Shown: positions 36,361-47,439 of the stretch, one piece after another
Layout: each line of letters begins with the position of its first letter
How positions within the stretch are numbered: position 1 is the stretch's first letter
Assembly (NCBI GenBank): GCA_020226215.1
Contig: CM035236.1
Coordinates: forward strand, 52,575,057 to 52,639,056
Source: Sindora glabra
Lineage: Eukaryota; Streptophyta; Magnoliopsida; Fabales; Fabaceae
Length of the DNA stretch: 64,000 nucleotides
Direction: 5' to 3'
Notes under the pieces: generated by a model
Databases searched by the model: none
Seen by the model: only the letters and a program-made list of their open reading frames with translations
Told to the model about the DNA's origin: nothing
Position numbers and translations under genes: made by a program

Positions 36361-38670
36361 TCAGATGAGCGAAAGCATGAAGAAATTCATAGAGTTAGCA
36401 ATTAGCGATGTGACCAAACTCACCATCACATTGTCAGAGGCCGTGTAACTGGGGCGGTTCAGGAAAGCATGATTTATGCCATGTCTTGAAGATATTTCAT
36501 CCTTTGATATTGAGGTTTGCTCTGCCACCAACTTGCCCTTGTTGCTTCCATCAGCCAGAGTCATAGTTCTGATTGAATATTTTTTTAGGTTTAGTGGGCA
36601 TGTCACCCTAGTATGGCCTTCAATGTGGCACAATGCACATCGCTTCCTCCTGCTCCTCCCCTTCCTCAAATGACCTCTGTGTCCTGGTTTTCCTTTGCAT
36701 TGTATAATAGGTGGGTCTAATACTATTTCCTTCGTTAATCGAGAATCTCCCAAGCCTTCAACACATGAGTTCTATTCTTGGATGTCTTTGATAACTTTAC
36801 AGACATTCTCCCTCACCTTCTGAAAGGTGTTTGTAGACATTGAGGCTAGCTTGCATATTATTCGGCAATCTTGAATGAGGGACCCACACTGAAAATCTGC
36901 TAATAAGTAAGCATTATCCTCACTATGCATCAACAATCCACTTACGTCCTTTGCATTCTTTATCCATCTACGAATGATAAAGCAAGCGAGCAAACTACCA
37001 ATCTCCTCTTGAACTAGCACAAAAATAACATGCTGGCAAGGAATACCAAACGATTGAAGCTTCCCACACTCACATGTAATCTGCACATCTTGTTATTTAT
37101 CAATGTGCACAGACCAAACAGTATTTGGATCCTTGAATCTCTTAACTTTGTACGTCTTTATTGTAATGTATTATTTGCACTCACCAGCTAGAACATAGGT
37201 AGCGGACATAATGATCTCCCTCCAAAATATCCAAAAAGCCTCTTGTGTGTACACTTGTGTGCCATTCCACTCTATTGACTTTAAGCTTGTTGTTAGTACA
37301 GGATCCCCACGTATGGTGTTGAAGTTAGCAATTGTCTCATCATACTTGAAGTAGTCTAACCATTGCTGGAAGTGGTGTGTGAACTCTAGTAAATTGTGGC
37401 TGCTCTTGACAAATTGTTTAATGTACGAATTCATGCCTTCACATCGTAATGTCGTCCATAGTCCCTTGAATAACTTTCCTTGAAGAAATATAGCTGCCCA
37501 TATTGTTCTCTTTCTATACATTTTCTTAACCTATTCGTGCCGGCCAACTTTAAACTGTTTGATCATTGCCTTCCACTTCAAATCAAATTGTGCCACGGTC
37601 ATGTCACCGAACAAGAAATCTCAAAAGGCCTTGGTGAATTGTGGATTGGCAATGTTAGTGGTTGCATTCCTTTCTAAATGCCATGCACACAGGCGGTGAC
37701 TACAGTCAGGAAGAACATATTTGATTGCATTCCTCATTGCCTTATCACTGTCTGTGATAATTGAAATGGGCACCGCACCATTCATTGCTTCCAGTAGAGT
37801 TGTTAACAGCCACTTGTAAGTCTGCTCAATCTCATTGGCAACAATGGCGCAACCAAACACAACAGTCTTTCTATGGTGATTTACTCCTGAGAATATTACT
37901 AAAGGCTTATTATACTTATTTTTCTTGTATATGACATCAAATGCTAGAACATCACCAAAGCACCTATAATCAATTATACTATTTCCGTCTACCCAGAACA
38001 AGTGTTCTAATCTGCCATCCCTATTAACACTGTATTTCATGAAAAATATTAGGTCACTATCAGATTTTCCTTGCAAGTAATGCAAAGGTGCCATTGCGTC
38101 ACCATCACTTATTTGGAGACTGGGCTCCCGGTTCATATGGTTGTACATATCTTTCTTGATGAAACCTAATTTTTCGTATCTACCAGACTACCCTGCAATG
38201 TGTCTATATATCTGCGAGCCCTTGATACCATACAACTACATCGTATAAACTTGTCCAATATCTGTGTCTGTCATGTTCCTGTAACATCTATGTAATAGTA
38301 TGTGTTTAGGTCCAAGTGTTTGATGGTTGTGCTGGTCATCAAAATGAAAGACTTCCCATTTCATCATTCCTTTTTTCTTTCTAACTCGCATCCCAGCTAG
38401 ACATTCAACCCTTATCAGAGGCTTGTACTCTCTTTGGCGTCCAGGGTCTTCGATGTATTTCTTATCCTATTTACCCTCGGCACTACATACCATTCTTCTT
38501 GCATATAGTTCATCATGTTTGTTTCGATATATTTCATCCAACCTCACTCCAAAACTTTTCAGATGACCATATACCCTGTAGAATTCCTGTGCATATTCCA
38601 GTGTTTCAAATTCTATTCTAAGAATGGTATCCATCATCACATTCAATATATTCTCACCCTCTTCAGCCAC
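36361..38670 (-). pseudogene. FAR1/FHY3-related MULE transposase, nonsense-ridden
   Basis: FAR1-family proteins derive from Mutator-like transposases. Minus-strand order: FAR1 DNA-binding domain with Cys and His ligands in RMVCSAEGK, RVECLAGM and FDDQHNH; DDE core with LAFDVIYK (first Asp, ~37938-37936), IITDSDKAMRNAI (second Asp, ~37752-37750), CAWHLERNA and LRCEGMNSYIK (Glu, ~37440-37438); SWIM zinc finger ITCECGKLQSFGIPCQH; and C-terminal zinc knuckle CALCHIEGHTRVTC. All pieces are in one frame over 2.3 kb with no frameshift. They are interrupted by stops at 38467-38469, 38236-38238, 38188-38190, 37621-37623, 37531-37533, 37171-37173, near 37104 and at 36772-36774. It is either the element's former transposase or an independent MULE. 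Confidence 0.88.
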
Positions 38671-38679
38671 TGTATTACC

Positions 38680-39229
38680 TTGTTGACCCTACATGCTTGA
38701 ACCTTCAGGGTTGGCACCATCCATGCAAATGTAGTTCGTGGGTAAGTCAACTTGCATTGCCATTTGTCTTTCAATTTTTGCATTATCTATTGATTTTACG
38801 GAGCAACTCAGTACCTCAAGTAAGTCCCTGCACACAGTTAGAGTGCTTCATTAGTCCTATGCTTATTCTCAAACCTATATTATATGATTTTAATTACATG
38901 TGGCCAAAAAAATAAAAAAAATAACACAGTTAGAAGTGAACAGAATGTCTGGTATGAATAGGCATTGCGTTGTTTCACAAATCTTGTAACATCAACAATA
39001 AAGCTTGATCAGCGAATTAACATGTTATTGGTTCAAGACCAACATTGACATGTTTTCCTGGTCATGCAGACCACTGTTTGTCCTGGAAACAGTAATGTCC
39101 CTAAGAATCAAAATTAAATCGATAAATCACTCAACATTATTAGCAAAACATATATAGAACGGAATGACATGTAACAGCATCATGACCAATAAAAAATATC
39201 ATAGCCAAACAAATCTGTAATCAAACAGG
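38680..39229. other. Upstream region of the FAR1-like pseudogene
   Basis: Non-coding. It carries degenerate forms of the TGTTACT motif near 39020-39100, which is the main reason to place the FAR1 gene inside element C. Confidence 0.35.
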
Positions 39230-40700
39230 TGTTAGTGTATATGCCATAAAACCAATCATATTGGTGATTGTAATTTTGAATCATGTTATTTTAATGGTAA
39301 TTTCAATTATTATATTTATATATATTGTCTACATAATATATTCAATTATGATAATAACCTTAGAATAATTGTATTCTTAAATGTCCCTAGTCATATATCA
39401 TTGTGGATTAGGTTGCTTTGATATGTTAAGACTAGCATGTGTGAAGACTTATATGGGATATTAAGTTTACACATGAGTACAAGTTAGAGAACTTGTATAC
39501 TGGACCAACCCATATTAAGAACACTACATGGATCGTTATATGAGTGTCATGAGTGGTTCTTAGTGATCATTATTAATATGGTCCTTTGACCTGATATCAC
39601 CAAGGTTCCTTACATGTGAGTTTCATATTTTGATACTATTCTATGTCACTAATGGTTGAGTGAATACAAGGGTAGATATTGGATATGTCACATATCATGC
39701 GGAGGGGTTTGTGTGATCAAGATGGGATTCGTCCTTCCTATATAATAGGAGTAACATCTATGAGCCCCTTGATTAAGTAAAGCTGAGAAAATGCATGACC
39801 ATGCTCAGATGAATTGACATTGGATATCGATTACATTTGTTTCAGTCAGCTTACTTAAGAATCAAGAAACCTTAAGATTGGGCTATACGGGAATGACACG
39901 GTCCATGTTTTGTGCTCAATCTAGATGTATAGGACAAAAGGACATAGGTGATGATCACGTGTAAAGGTTTAGTCAAATCACCGACTTTCTCATTGCTTGG
40001 GTAACAATGATGTGTTGCTAGACACCAATCATTGTTTATGATCATTAATATGATCAATGGTCATTGCCAACGTAATGAGAGCCTGTAGGGTCGCACATTT
40101 AGAGCCTAATGAATTTAGAATTAATGGACCAAATTGTTTGGGCCTAATATTTGGAAATTCATGTTATAATTATAAGGCCTAATAGTAAGCCTATAAATGT
40201 ACATGGAATAAAGTCCAAATAGGTTAGGTTTTTCTATGCACCTATTTATATAGGCTTGTTGGATAATAATATGATGATTATCATTATTCACGCACCCCAA
40301 AAGGCACAGAAAAACCCTAGCACCTCTCCTTGACAAAAACCCTTGAAGAGGCGTAGCTAGCACTACGAGGTGAAAGGAGATTAATTCCAATTGGTATTTA
40401 TGTGGACATTCATCGGTGATTTATAGGTTCATGTGGATACCATAGAGGTGCAGCCACATTAAACGCTGCACTGGTGATCTGATCTTCTAGTTTCTATTCC
40501 GGTTCGTGATTTGGAGAGTAGATTGGATTGGAAAATGGACAGAAGTAGATCGAATTTGCTGTATAGCGGACAGAAGATTTTTGCCGAAAGGTATAAACCC
40601 TAATCCCTCATATATGGCGTCCTAAATTCGTATGGATCCTTGGTAGAAATCGTGCAAAATTTTTATTCCGCTGTGCATGTATAATGTGCGATTTCCAGCA
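39230..40700 (+). mobile_element. Solo LTR, family 1, copy 2
   Basis: This 1,471 bp sequence runs from TGTTAGTGTATATGCC to GATTTCCAGCA. A perfect ACAGG duplication flanks it (39225-39229 and 40701-40705). It is very similar to copies 1 and 3. The TATA-like TATTTATATA is at 40243-40252. It is inserted into element C upstream of the FAR1-like gene. Confidence 0.92.
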
Positions 40701-40737
40701 ACAGGGTGTGGTACGTAGCATAATTGCAAGACGCCAA

Positions 40738-40770
40738 TACGTTACTGTTTCCCAAACAAATAGTAACATG
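40738..40770. repeat. Representative TGTTACT palindrome, element C
   Basis: TACGTTACTGTTT, a short spacer, then AAATAGTAACATG. A second clear one lies at 41161-41192. These mark the right side of element C. Confidence 0.75.
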
Positions 40771-41199
40771 TTCCTTCCATGTCCTGAGTGTTGCGGCTTA
40801 GTCTTCAATCGATAACAACAGCGTAAAATTAGCCTATTCAAACATATTAGGTATAGTTAACAATAAATCTGTGAGGAGATGACACATTACAATTTGCATA
40901 ACAAACAGAAACATCAGTTAAGAAAGCATGTCGGTGATGTAACCATAGAGTTTCACGATTGATAGAGACCATACTATATTAATAAGTCAATCCATAGACT
41001 ATAACATGCCCTCAAAAATAGTTAGTTTACGAGGACGTGTTGCTGTTGTTTGACTAAATAGTGACATGAGGTTTTCTCGCCTTGGCATAGCACTAGTGAG
41101 TCTAGATCACAAAAATAGGCAAAACAAGAATGATTACCAAAGAAACTATGAGGAAAAGTATATGTTACTATTGACACACCAAATAGTAACATCACCCGG

Positions 41200-42130
41200 G
41201 GCCAACACCTATACATTTAGCTCCGGGGTTGAACCATATGACGTATGACAGTTTGGTTTCTTGAGCTGGTATAGCGTTCGAGATATATATTGTCATGGTG
41301 GGTTTAGTGTTTACAAAGCACAAGAGGTCAACTGAGAAAATTGGTTTATACTAACTATCATATCATTTTCAGATAATCTACGCCAACTGTGATATGGTAT
41401 CAAAAGATTGGTGGATTAAAGGATGGCCAGGACGTTTATCGCCCAAAGCATAAAAATAAACTTGCTGTTTAAACTAGGGGTGGGAGCATGCGTAGTTTTC
41501 AGTCTTGCTGATCTTTGGTAGATAATTGCCAAATAAGTTACACGGCTTAGGTTGGGATATAAGGGAACACAACAAATATTAAGTTGCCTATTTTGGAAGG
41601 ATGAGATTTCAACCTAAATGGTCATAGTGTCAGGTTCAAAGACCTCTTGCGATTTAAGTCTGATATCAAACAGAAATTGCAGTCGGCCACCAATTTCCCA
41701 AGTGCGCTCGCACGTGCATGTGTAGCTACTATCTCACATATGCGCATGGAAGTCACCTCAAAGAGTAGACAACCAAAAAATAACCTAAACTATGCTAAAT
41801 CTAGAGAATCGAATGGTACAAACCTCGGAAGGATGGTAAAGTGACGTGGGCAAGATTAGCACCTTTTTTGCTCGACAATCAATGGCTACCAGTCCCCTCG
41901 GGCTAAGGTTTGCCAGATACTCCAATTGTTCTGCACTATCAGCGCACTGCATGTGCGTGCGAGATGTAGGGGCCATTGTGCAAGTTTCTTGGCAAAAAGG
42001 ACATGACCAAACTGTAAAAATAAATTTGGCAAGGTCCCTCAGGTGCTCACGTTAGCACTGGCATATATGTGACTACCAGCTTGCCACGCCAACAGGGCTT
42101 CATGCCCTGGTAAATCAACAAGGTATTGAA
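41200..42130. other. Unrecognised stretch of higher GC
   Basis: Short open frames overlap on both strands at 41647-42055 with no recognisable domain. The base composition differs from the AT-rich DNA that follows. I cannot assign a function. Confidence 0.3.
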
Positions 42131-43019
42131 GTCTGGACCATAAATAAAATCGTACTTCTAATTTTTCTTAAGAGAATTGTTAATCTTTATGTCCAAGCAT
42201 GGATGTTAATAATATCCATTTATTCATTTAAAAAAATTATATTGTTAAATTGATATTAATAAAATAATAAAAAATATATAAATAATTTTAATAAATAAAT
42301 TTTAATTTAAAATATTTTAGTCAATAGTAATACTATATTCATTAAAAATAATATTCAAAATTAAATTTTAAATACAAATCAAAGGTTGTTGATAAATATA
42401 AGATAATAACTTAAATTTGTAAAACTTAATTAATTGATATAAAAAATTTAAGATTCAATTTTAAATCTTATTTTTAATACTTATAACATTTTTGTTAAAT
42501 GAACTCTATTTATTCTTTCTCATCTTCACAATATATATCAATTAAATTAAGAAATTAATGGTAATAACTGGGAGTAGATCTAGACTATACATTATGAAGG
42601 CAATCGCTAAAAAAAATTACACATATATCTATTATTTGTGATTATTACCCTTATAAATTTATATAACATTACTTCCATAAATTTGTTTAATTAGTTAAAA
42701 AAAGAAGATTTTACTTTAAGCATAGATTGAAAATATATGAAAACTAGCTTATTACTCACACTAAAATATATAAATGAAAAATGTAAAATTAAAATAATAT
42801 TTTATTTTTATTTAAATATTTATTTATTTTATAATAATTTAAATTTTTATTTTTATATTTATATATTGCCCCCAAACAAGTGATATCAAATTAATTGTAA
42901 CAAGGAATCATTTAATTTATATAGGAAGTAAATACCTATAAAAAGTTAAACTTTTAGGAAGTAAATTATATTTTGAACTTCTTAAAAAGTACTTATAGTT
43001 GTTTGATTGATATTGAAGT

Positions 43020-44033
43020 GGTGTTTGATTTGTAGAATCAAACATTCTTAGAAATCATAATATTTTCAAAAATGTAATTCCCATAAATTTGATTTTTAAA
43101 AATATGACATTATCATATTTGATTCAATAAGAAATATTGATAGGAATGCTACACTATTATATTTTAATTATTTTGAATATTTTTAAATATTATTAGATTA
43201 TAAAAAATATTCTCATTAAAAATTGAGTGGCTAATACTAGTGGTTAATGGTACCTAATGGAAGGTGGTCACCTACCGTGAATAGTGATTAACAATGATCA
43301 CTTGGAATGGGTAGTAGTTAGTGGTAGTTATTGTGGAAAGGTAGTGGTGGATAGCAGTGGGTGGCAACTAGATATAGTCAATGATCAATGGTGGTCACCA
43401 ATGATAAGTGATAACGGTAATTATCATTGACAATGAATGGTGGTGGATAATAATTATTGATAGTAGGTAATAGTAAATAGTAATCGCTAATAGTGGATAG
43501 TAACTAATAATTATCACCAACAATAGATGATAATTGATAATGTTCACTACTTATGATAATCATGAATGTTGATCATAATGGTGGGTGGTGATAAACGATG
43601 ATCACCAATAGTGTGTGGTAGCTAAAAATTATTATAAAAAATAAGTAGTGGCTGATAATAGTCATTAACAATAGTGATGGTAGAGCAATATTTATCAGTA
43701 GTAGGTAATAGTAGGTGGTTGTTGAATGTGGTGAACGATAGTTGATTATGGTTAATGATGGTAGATAATAAGGAAATGATGTGTTAATAGTTAAAGATAT
43801 AATACAAAGATAGGTAAAATAATTTATTTATATCAATTAAACATTTTCATATAATGGGGATACAAGATACCTACATCCTCCTTGAGAATATTTTGGGAGA
43901 ATATTTGATTAAAAATATTTTGAATAATGTAAATATTTTCAAGAATATTTTTCTAAAATTTAAATCAAATATGAACATCTCACATTTGCTTAAGATATTT
44001 TTAGGAATGTGAAATTTAGTAAACCAAATGTCA
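43020..44033. mobile_element. Candidate non-autonomous TIR element
   Basis: The left end reads GGTGTTTGATTTG, followed by CATTCTTAGAAATC. The reverse complement of the right end reads GACATTTGGTTTAC, followed by CACATTCCTAAAAAT. The ends are similar but not identical, and no clean target duplication was found. The interior holds the degenerate minisatellite at 43240-43790 and no coding sequence. Confidence 0.3.
43240..43790. repeat. Degenerate GGTRGTGGATAGTAATTATCAC-type minisatellite
   Basis: Short units combining TGGTGGATA, TAGTAGTTAGTGG and AATGATCACY recur irregularly. The C content of the plus strand is low and G+T+A dominates, unlike the flanks. Confidence 0.55.
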
Positions 44034-44302
44034 TTACAAGAATTCACATTTTTTAGGAGCTAACTTTTTGTATTTTATTTGATTCAATTCTAAATTTTCT
44101 AAGAAATATTATCAAAATAACTAATACCAACCTCAAATTTGTAATATAAAAAAAGAAATATTCATAAATTTTAATTTTCTCTAATTATCTTTTTAAAGCA
44201 TATTTTTAATATCTTTTTCCATCATAATTTTTTAAATTAGTAATTTCTTATTTTTTAATTTATTATAGAAAATAAAATAGATTTATATAGAAAATTAAGA
44301 TG

Positions 44303-44304
<2 letters not shown>

Positions 44305-44342
<38 letters not shown>
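44305..44342. repeat. (AT)19 microsatellite
   Basis: An uninterrupted AT dinucleotide run. Confidence 0.9.
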
Positions 44343-44348
<6 letters not shown>

Positions 44349-45293
44349 ATCTCATTATGATTAAAATGGAATATAATTTAAATAAAAAATTAGTTAAATA
44401 ATTAATACGATAAATAATTGATTCTATCGAATTCATATAAAATTAACAAAAAAATACAAGATACTAAAATAATAAATATAAAATTATATAATAGATATAT
44501 ATAATATATATTTCTATTTAGAATTAAATTTATTTCATAATCATATTTATTACATAACATTTAATATTTATTTTATATAATTTTATGTAATACTCATTTG
44601 ATTTATTATAGTTTATATAATTAGTAATTATATTTAAATTTTATAATTAATAAATTATATTTATTATATTTTTTCATAATAAGGTTAAAAAGTTAAAGTG
44701 GTCATTAATTATATTAAATAGGGATAGTTTTATATTTTTATTTATAAATAACATAGGAAGTTCTTTTTATTGGGGGGATATGGATAACTAACTTCCCATA
44801 ATTTATCAGAAGTAGAATTTCTCAAGAAGTTCCATTTCTTTTATTTTAGCAATCAGTGACCACTCAAATGATTCAAAGATTTTCTACTTTCTAGGAAGTT
44901 GTACTTCCTATGCTACTTCTACAAACTAAACCACCTTTAAGTAAAATAGGTCTTCTTTATATTTTAGTGATTATTTAACTATGATGTTAAAATATCATAT
45001 TTATCAAGATGCAAATGAATGTAGTATTAAAATTTTAGTATTAAGATAAGATTGAATATATTTTCTACAATTAAGAAGAACTTATGGGTGATTAAGATAT
45101 AACTTTTCAACCTTTTTAAGTCATAAAGACCTAATAAAGGTTTTGATATAGAAAGCTTGAAAACTAGTTACAAGTGATAGGTTTGTCTACAATACCCAAG
45201 GTAAAAATCTAAGTACTAAAGAGTATCATTAAAATATTTAATTTTGACTATTCCATTTTAAGTAATTTAATTTATGCCATCAAAGCTAGAAAA

Positions 45294-46939
45294 TGCATGC
45301 AGTGGAATTTCAAAATTTTGATCCGAATTCTACCTAGGATCCATGCAAAAATCCTAAATCAATTATTAGGGTTTTACCTATTGAGCACTCATGTTTCTAC
45401 TAATCAAAACTTAAGAGTGGATGAATCAAACGTCGGCCGGAAGGTGCAGCATCTCTACGGTATCCACACGGAGTGAACAATGACCTCTCGCCTTCCACGA
45501 ATTTGTTAGGATGCGTTTCTCTCCCTAGGAATTAGGATTCGATGTTTTCTGAGTGATTTAGGATTTTAGGAGGCTTACGAGCGTGTGCATAATGTGCTAC
45601 CCTCAAGCCCCTTTTTATAGAACTTAGGTAAGGTACAATCTTAGTCCTATTAGGATAACGCTTCTAAAATCCTAATCACACTTAACAACTAATTTTATCC
45701 TTATCCTAGAGATAATGAGGAGAGATAGGACTTATCTATTAATTATCTAATATTAGATAATATTATCTCATAATATAAATATCTTAATATTAGATAATTA
45801 CATATAGTTATCAAATATTAAAATAATATTATCTCATAATATATTTATCTAATATCTGATAACATAATTATTTGATATTACTTTAATATCAAATAATATC
45901 ACATAATATATATATATTACGTGAATAACACATTATTATTCTTAATAATAATAATATATATATGCACAAAAATAAGTTTAATTAATTGGATATTAATATA
46001 ATTAAAGTTCAATTAATTATTATCTTATTCCTACTCCTTTTGTGTGACCCTGTAGGTTCTTACTACATTAACAATGACTCATTATTGAGCCATAGATAAT
46101 GAGCGGTATCTAGCAATACATCACTGTCACTCAAGTAGTAAAAATGTTTGTGATTCGACATCCACCTAATACATGATTAACATTTTACATCATAACCCTT
46201 TTGTAATAATATTCAAATTGAACTGGAGGCATGGAATGTATCATTCTCGTTAATGTTCAATTTATATTTCTTGATACTAAGTAGACTTAAAATAAATGAT
46301 TAATATCACATATTAATCCAATTGAGCATGGCCATGCATTTTTAAGTCTCACTCAATCAAGGGGCCCAAGGATATTTCTCTTTTATACAAGAGTAACAAA
46401 ATCCCATTTATATCACTCACTTTCCTCTGTACGATTCATGACACACCTAATCAATGCCCTATTCGTCATTCTGATTAAATGTGACATAGGACAATATTAA
46501 AGTGAGTAATTCCTCATGTAGGAAACCATAGTGACTTCAAGTTAAAGATTTATGTGTATTTGTGATCATATGAGAATAACTTATGACACGTCTATCCATG
46601 GAATATTCTCATAGTGGGTCAGTCCAGTACATTGTTCACTAATAATGTACTTATGTATTAACTTGATATCATATATCAATGATTCGTAATCATTAGTCAT
46701 TATACATGTTAGTCTCGATGTATTATTACTATCCTTTTCATAATAATACTTGATTAGGGGCATTTTAGGAATAGCGAAGCTATTCCAAGGATAATTATTA
46801 TATGAAGTTATAAATCATGCAGAATAATAATAAAATTATAAAAATAAAATATAATAATTAAATTGTCTAAAATAAAATATAATACATTGTGTATTACTTC
46901 AATCATCTATATGATTGGTTCTTAGGACACATATCAACA
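45294..46939 (-). mobile_element. Solo LTR, diverged family 1 relative, copy 5
   Basis: On the minus strand it begins TGTTGATATGTGTCCTAAG and is alignable with the other family-1 LTRs, including GTACTGGACTGACCCA. It ends in sequence matching AGGATCCATGC plus a shortened 3' tail near TGCA. The TATA-like TATAAAAAGG lies near 45612-45621 (reverse strand). No convincing target duplication was found (left GAAAA, right GCAAT), so the left end is approximate. It is likely the oldest copy here. Confidence 0.65.
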
Positions 46940-46956
46940 GCAATGACTATGAAATA

Positions 46957-47220
46957 AGGACATACCCAAATTGTCCATTATATGCACTATCTTAATCTCC
47001 TTGATAAATAATTAGATTTCTCAATGATTTCATGATGAAAAAGTTAGGAGACCTATTGTAGGAAGGTAGATAAGCAACCACTATAAAGTAAGGACATACC
47101 CAAATTGTTCATTATATGCACTACCTTAATTTTTCTAATAAATACTAGAATTTCTCAATGATTCATGAGGAGAAAGTTAGGAAACTTATTGTTGAAAGGT
47201 AGATAATCATGAATGAGAAA
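46957..47220. repeat. 134-bp tandem duplication
   Basis: AGGACATACCCAAATTGT begins at 46957 and again at 47091. Both units continue through TATATGCACTA and end in AAGGTAGATAA. Confidence 0.75.
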
Positions 47221-47264
47221 GGATCTGCATAGGTACCTACCTGCACATTGTCAACATAGAAAAT

Positions 47265-47430
47265 TTATTTAGGTAGTAATAAGTGTTAGCTTAGGTGGCA
47301 ACATTACGATGCATATGCAGTAACAAGTATTAGTTTTGGTGGTAACATTACAATACAAGTGAAGCCAAATTTTTGCATAGGTAGTAACAAGTGTTAGCTT
47401 GGGGGGTAACATTACAATTCAAGTGAGTGC
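47265..47430. repeat. Short tandem array, three units
   Basis: AGTAAYAAGTRTTAGYTT followed by GGTRRCAACATTACRAT occurs three times, starting near 47274, 47319 and 47383. Confidence 0.65.
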
Positions 47431-47439
47431 CATTTACAA

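Larger units (their letters stand above)
26590..41195 (+). mobile_element. ULP1 + FAR1 composite element, copy C (minimum extent)
   Basis: The extent is set by the outermost TGTTACT-type motifs. It holds a ULP1-type gene on plus (28689-34796) and, convergent with it, a FAR1/MULE transposase pseudogene on minus (38670-36361). Two solo LTRs with their own target duplications (29882-31423 and 39230-40700) were inserted later. Without them the element is about 11.6 kb. A MULE origin is inferred from the FAR1-type DDE transposase and the ULP1 cargo. Terminal inverted repeats and the 9-bp duplication expected for MULEs were not found by eye. Confidence 0.5.
42130..45290. other. Very AT-rich block containing a candidate TIR element and a minisatellite
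   Basis: No coding sequence is supported. Sub-features are listed separately. Segments such as AGGAAGTWAATW and its inverse near 42925-42965 and 44890-44910 hint at further nested non-autonomous elements. Confidence 0.4.

Noticed and set aside
765..40700. LTR copies at 765 and 39230, same orientation and near identical, as the two ends of one giant retrotransposon
   Set aside because: Each has its own 5-bp duplication (GCGGC/GCAGC and ACAGG/ACAGG), and the DNA between them is a mix of unrelated elements.
43240..43790. Coding potential in the GGTRGTGGATA-rich block
   Set aside because: Stops occur in every frame, and the pattern is explained by degenerate short repeats.
45294..46939. A target-site duplication for LTR copy 5
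   Set aside because: Several boundary choices were tried (GAAAA, ATGCA versus GCAAT, ATGAC) and none matched, so none is claimed.
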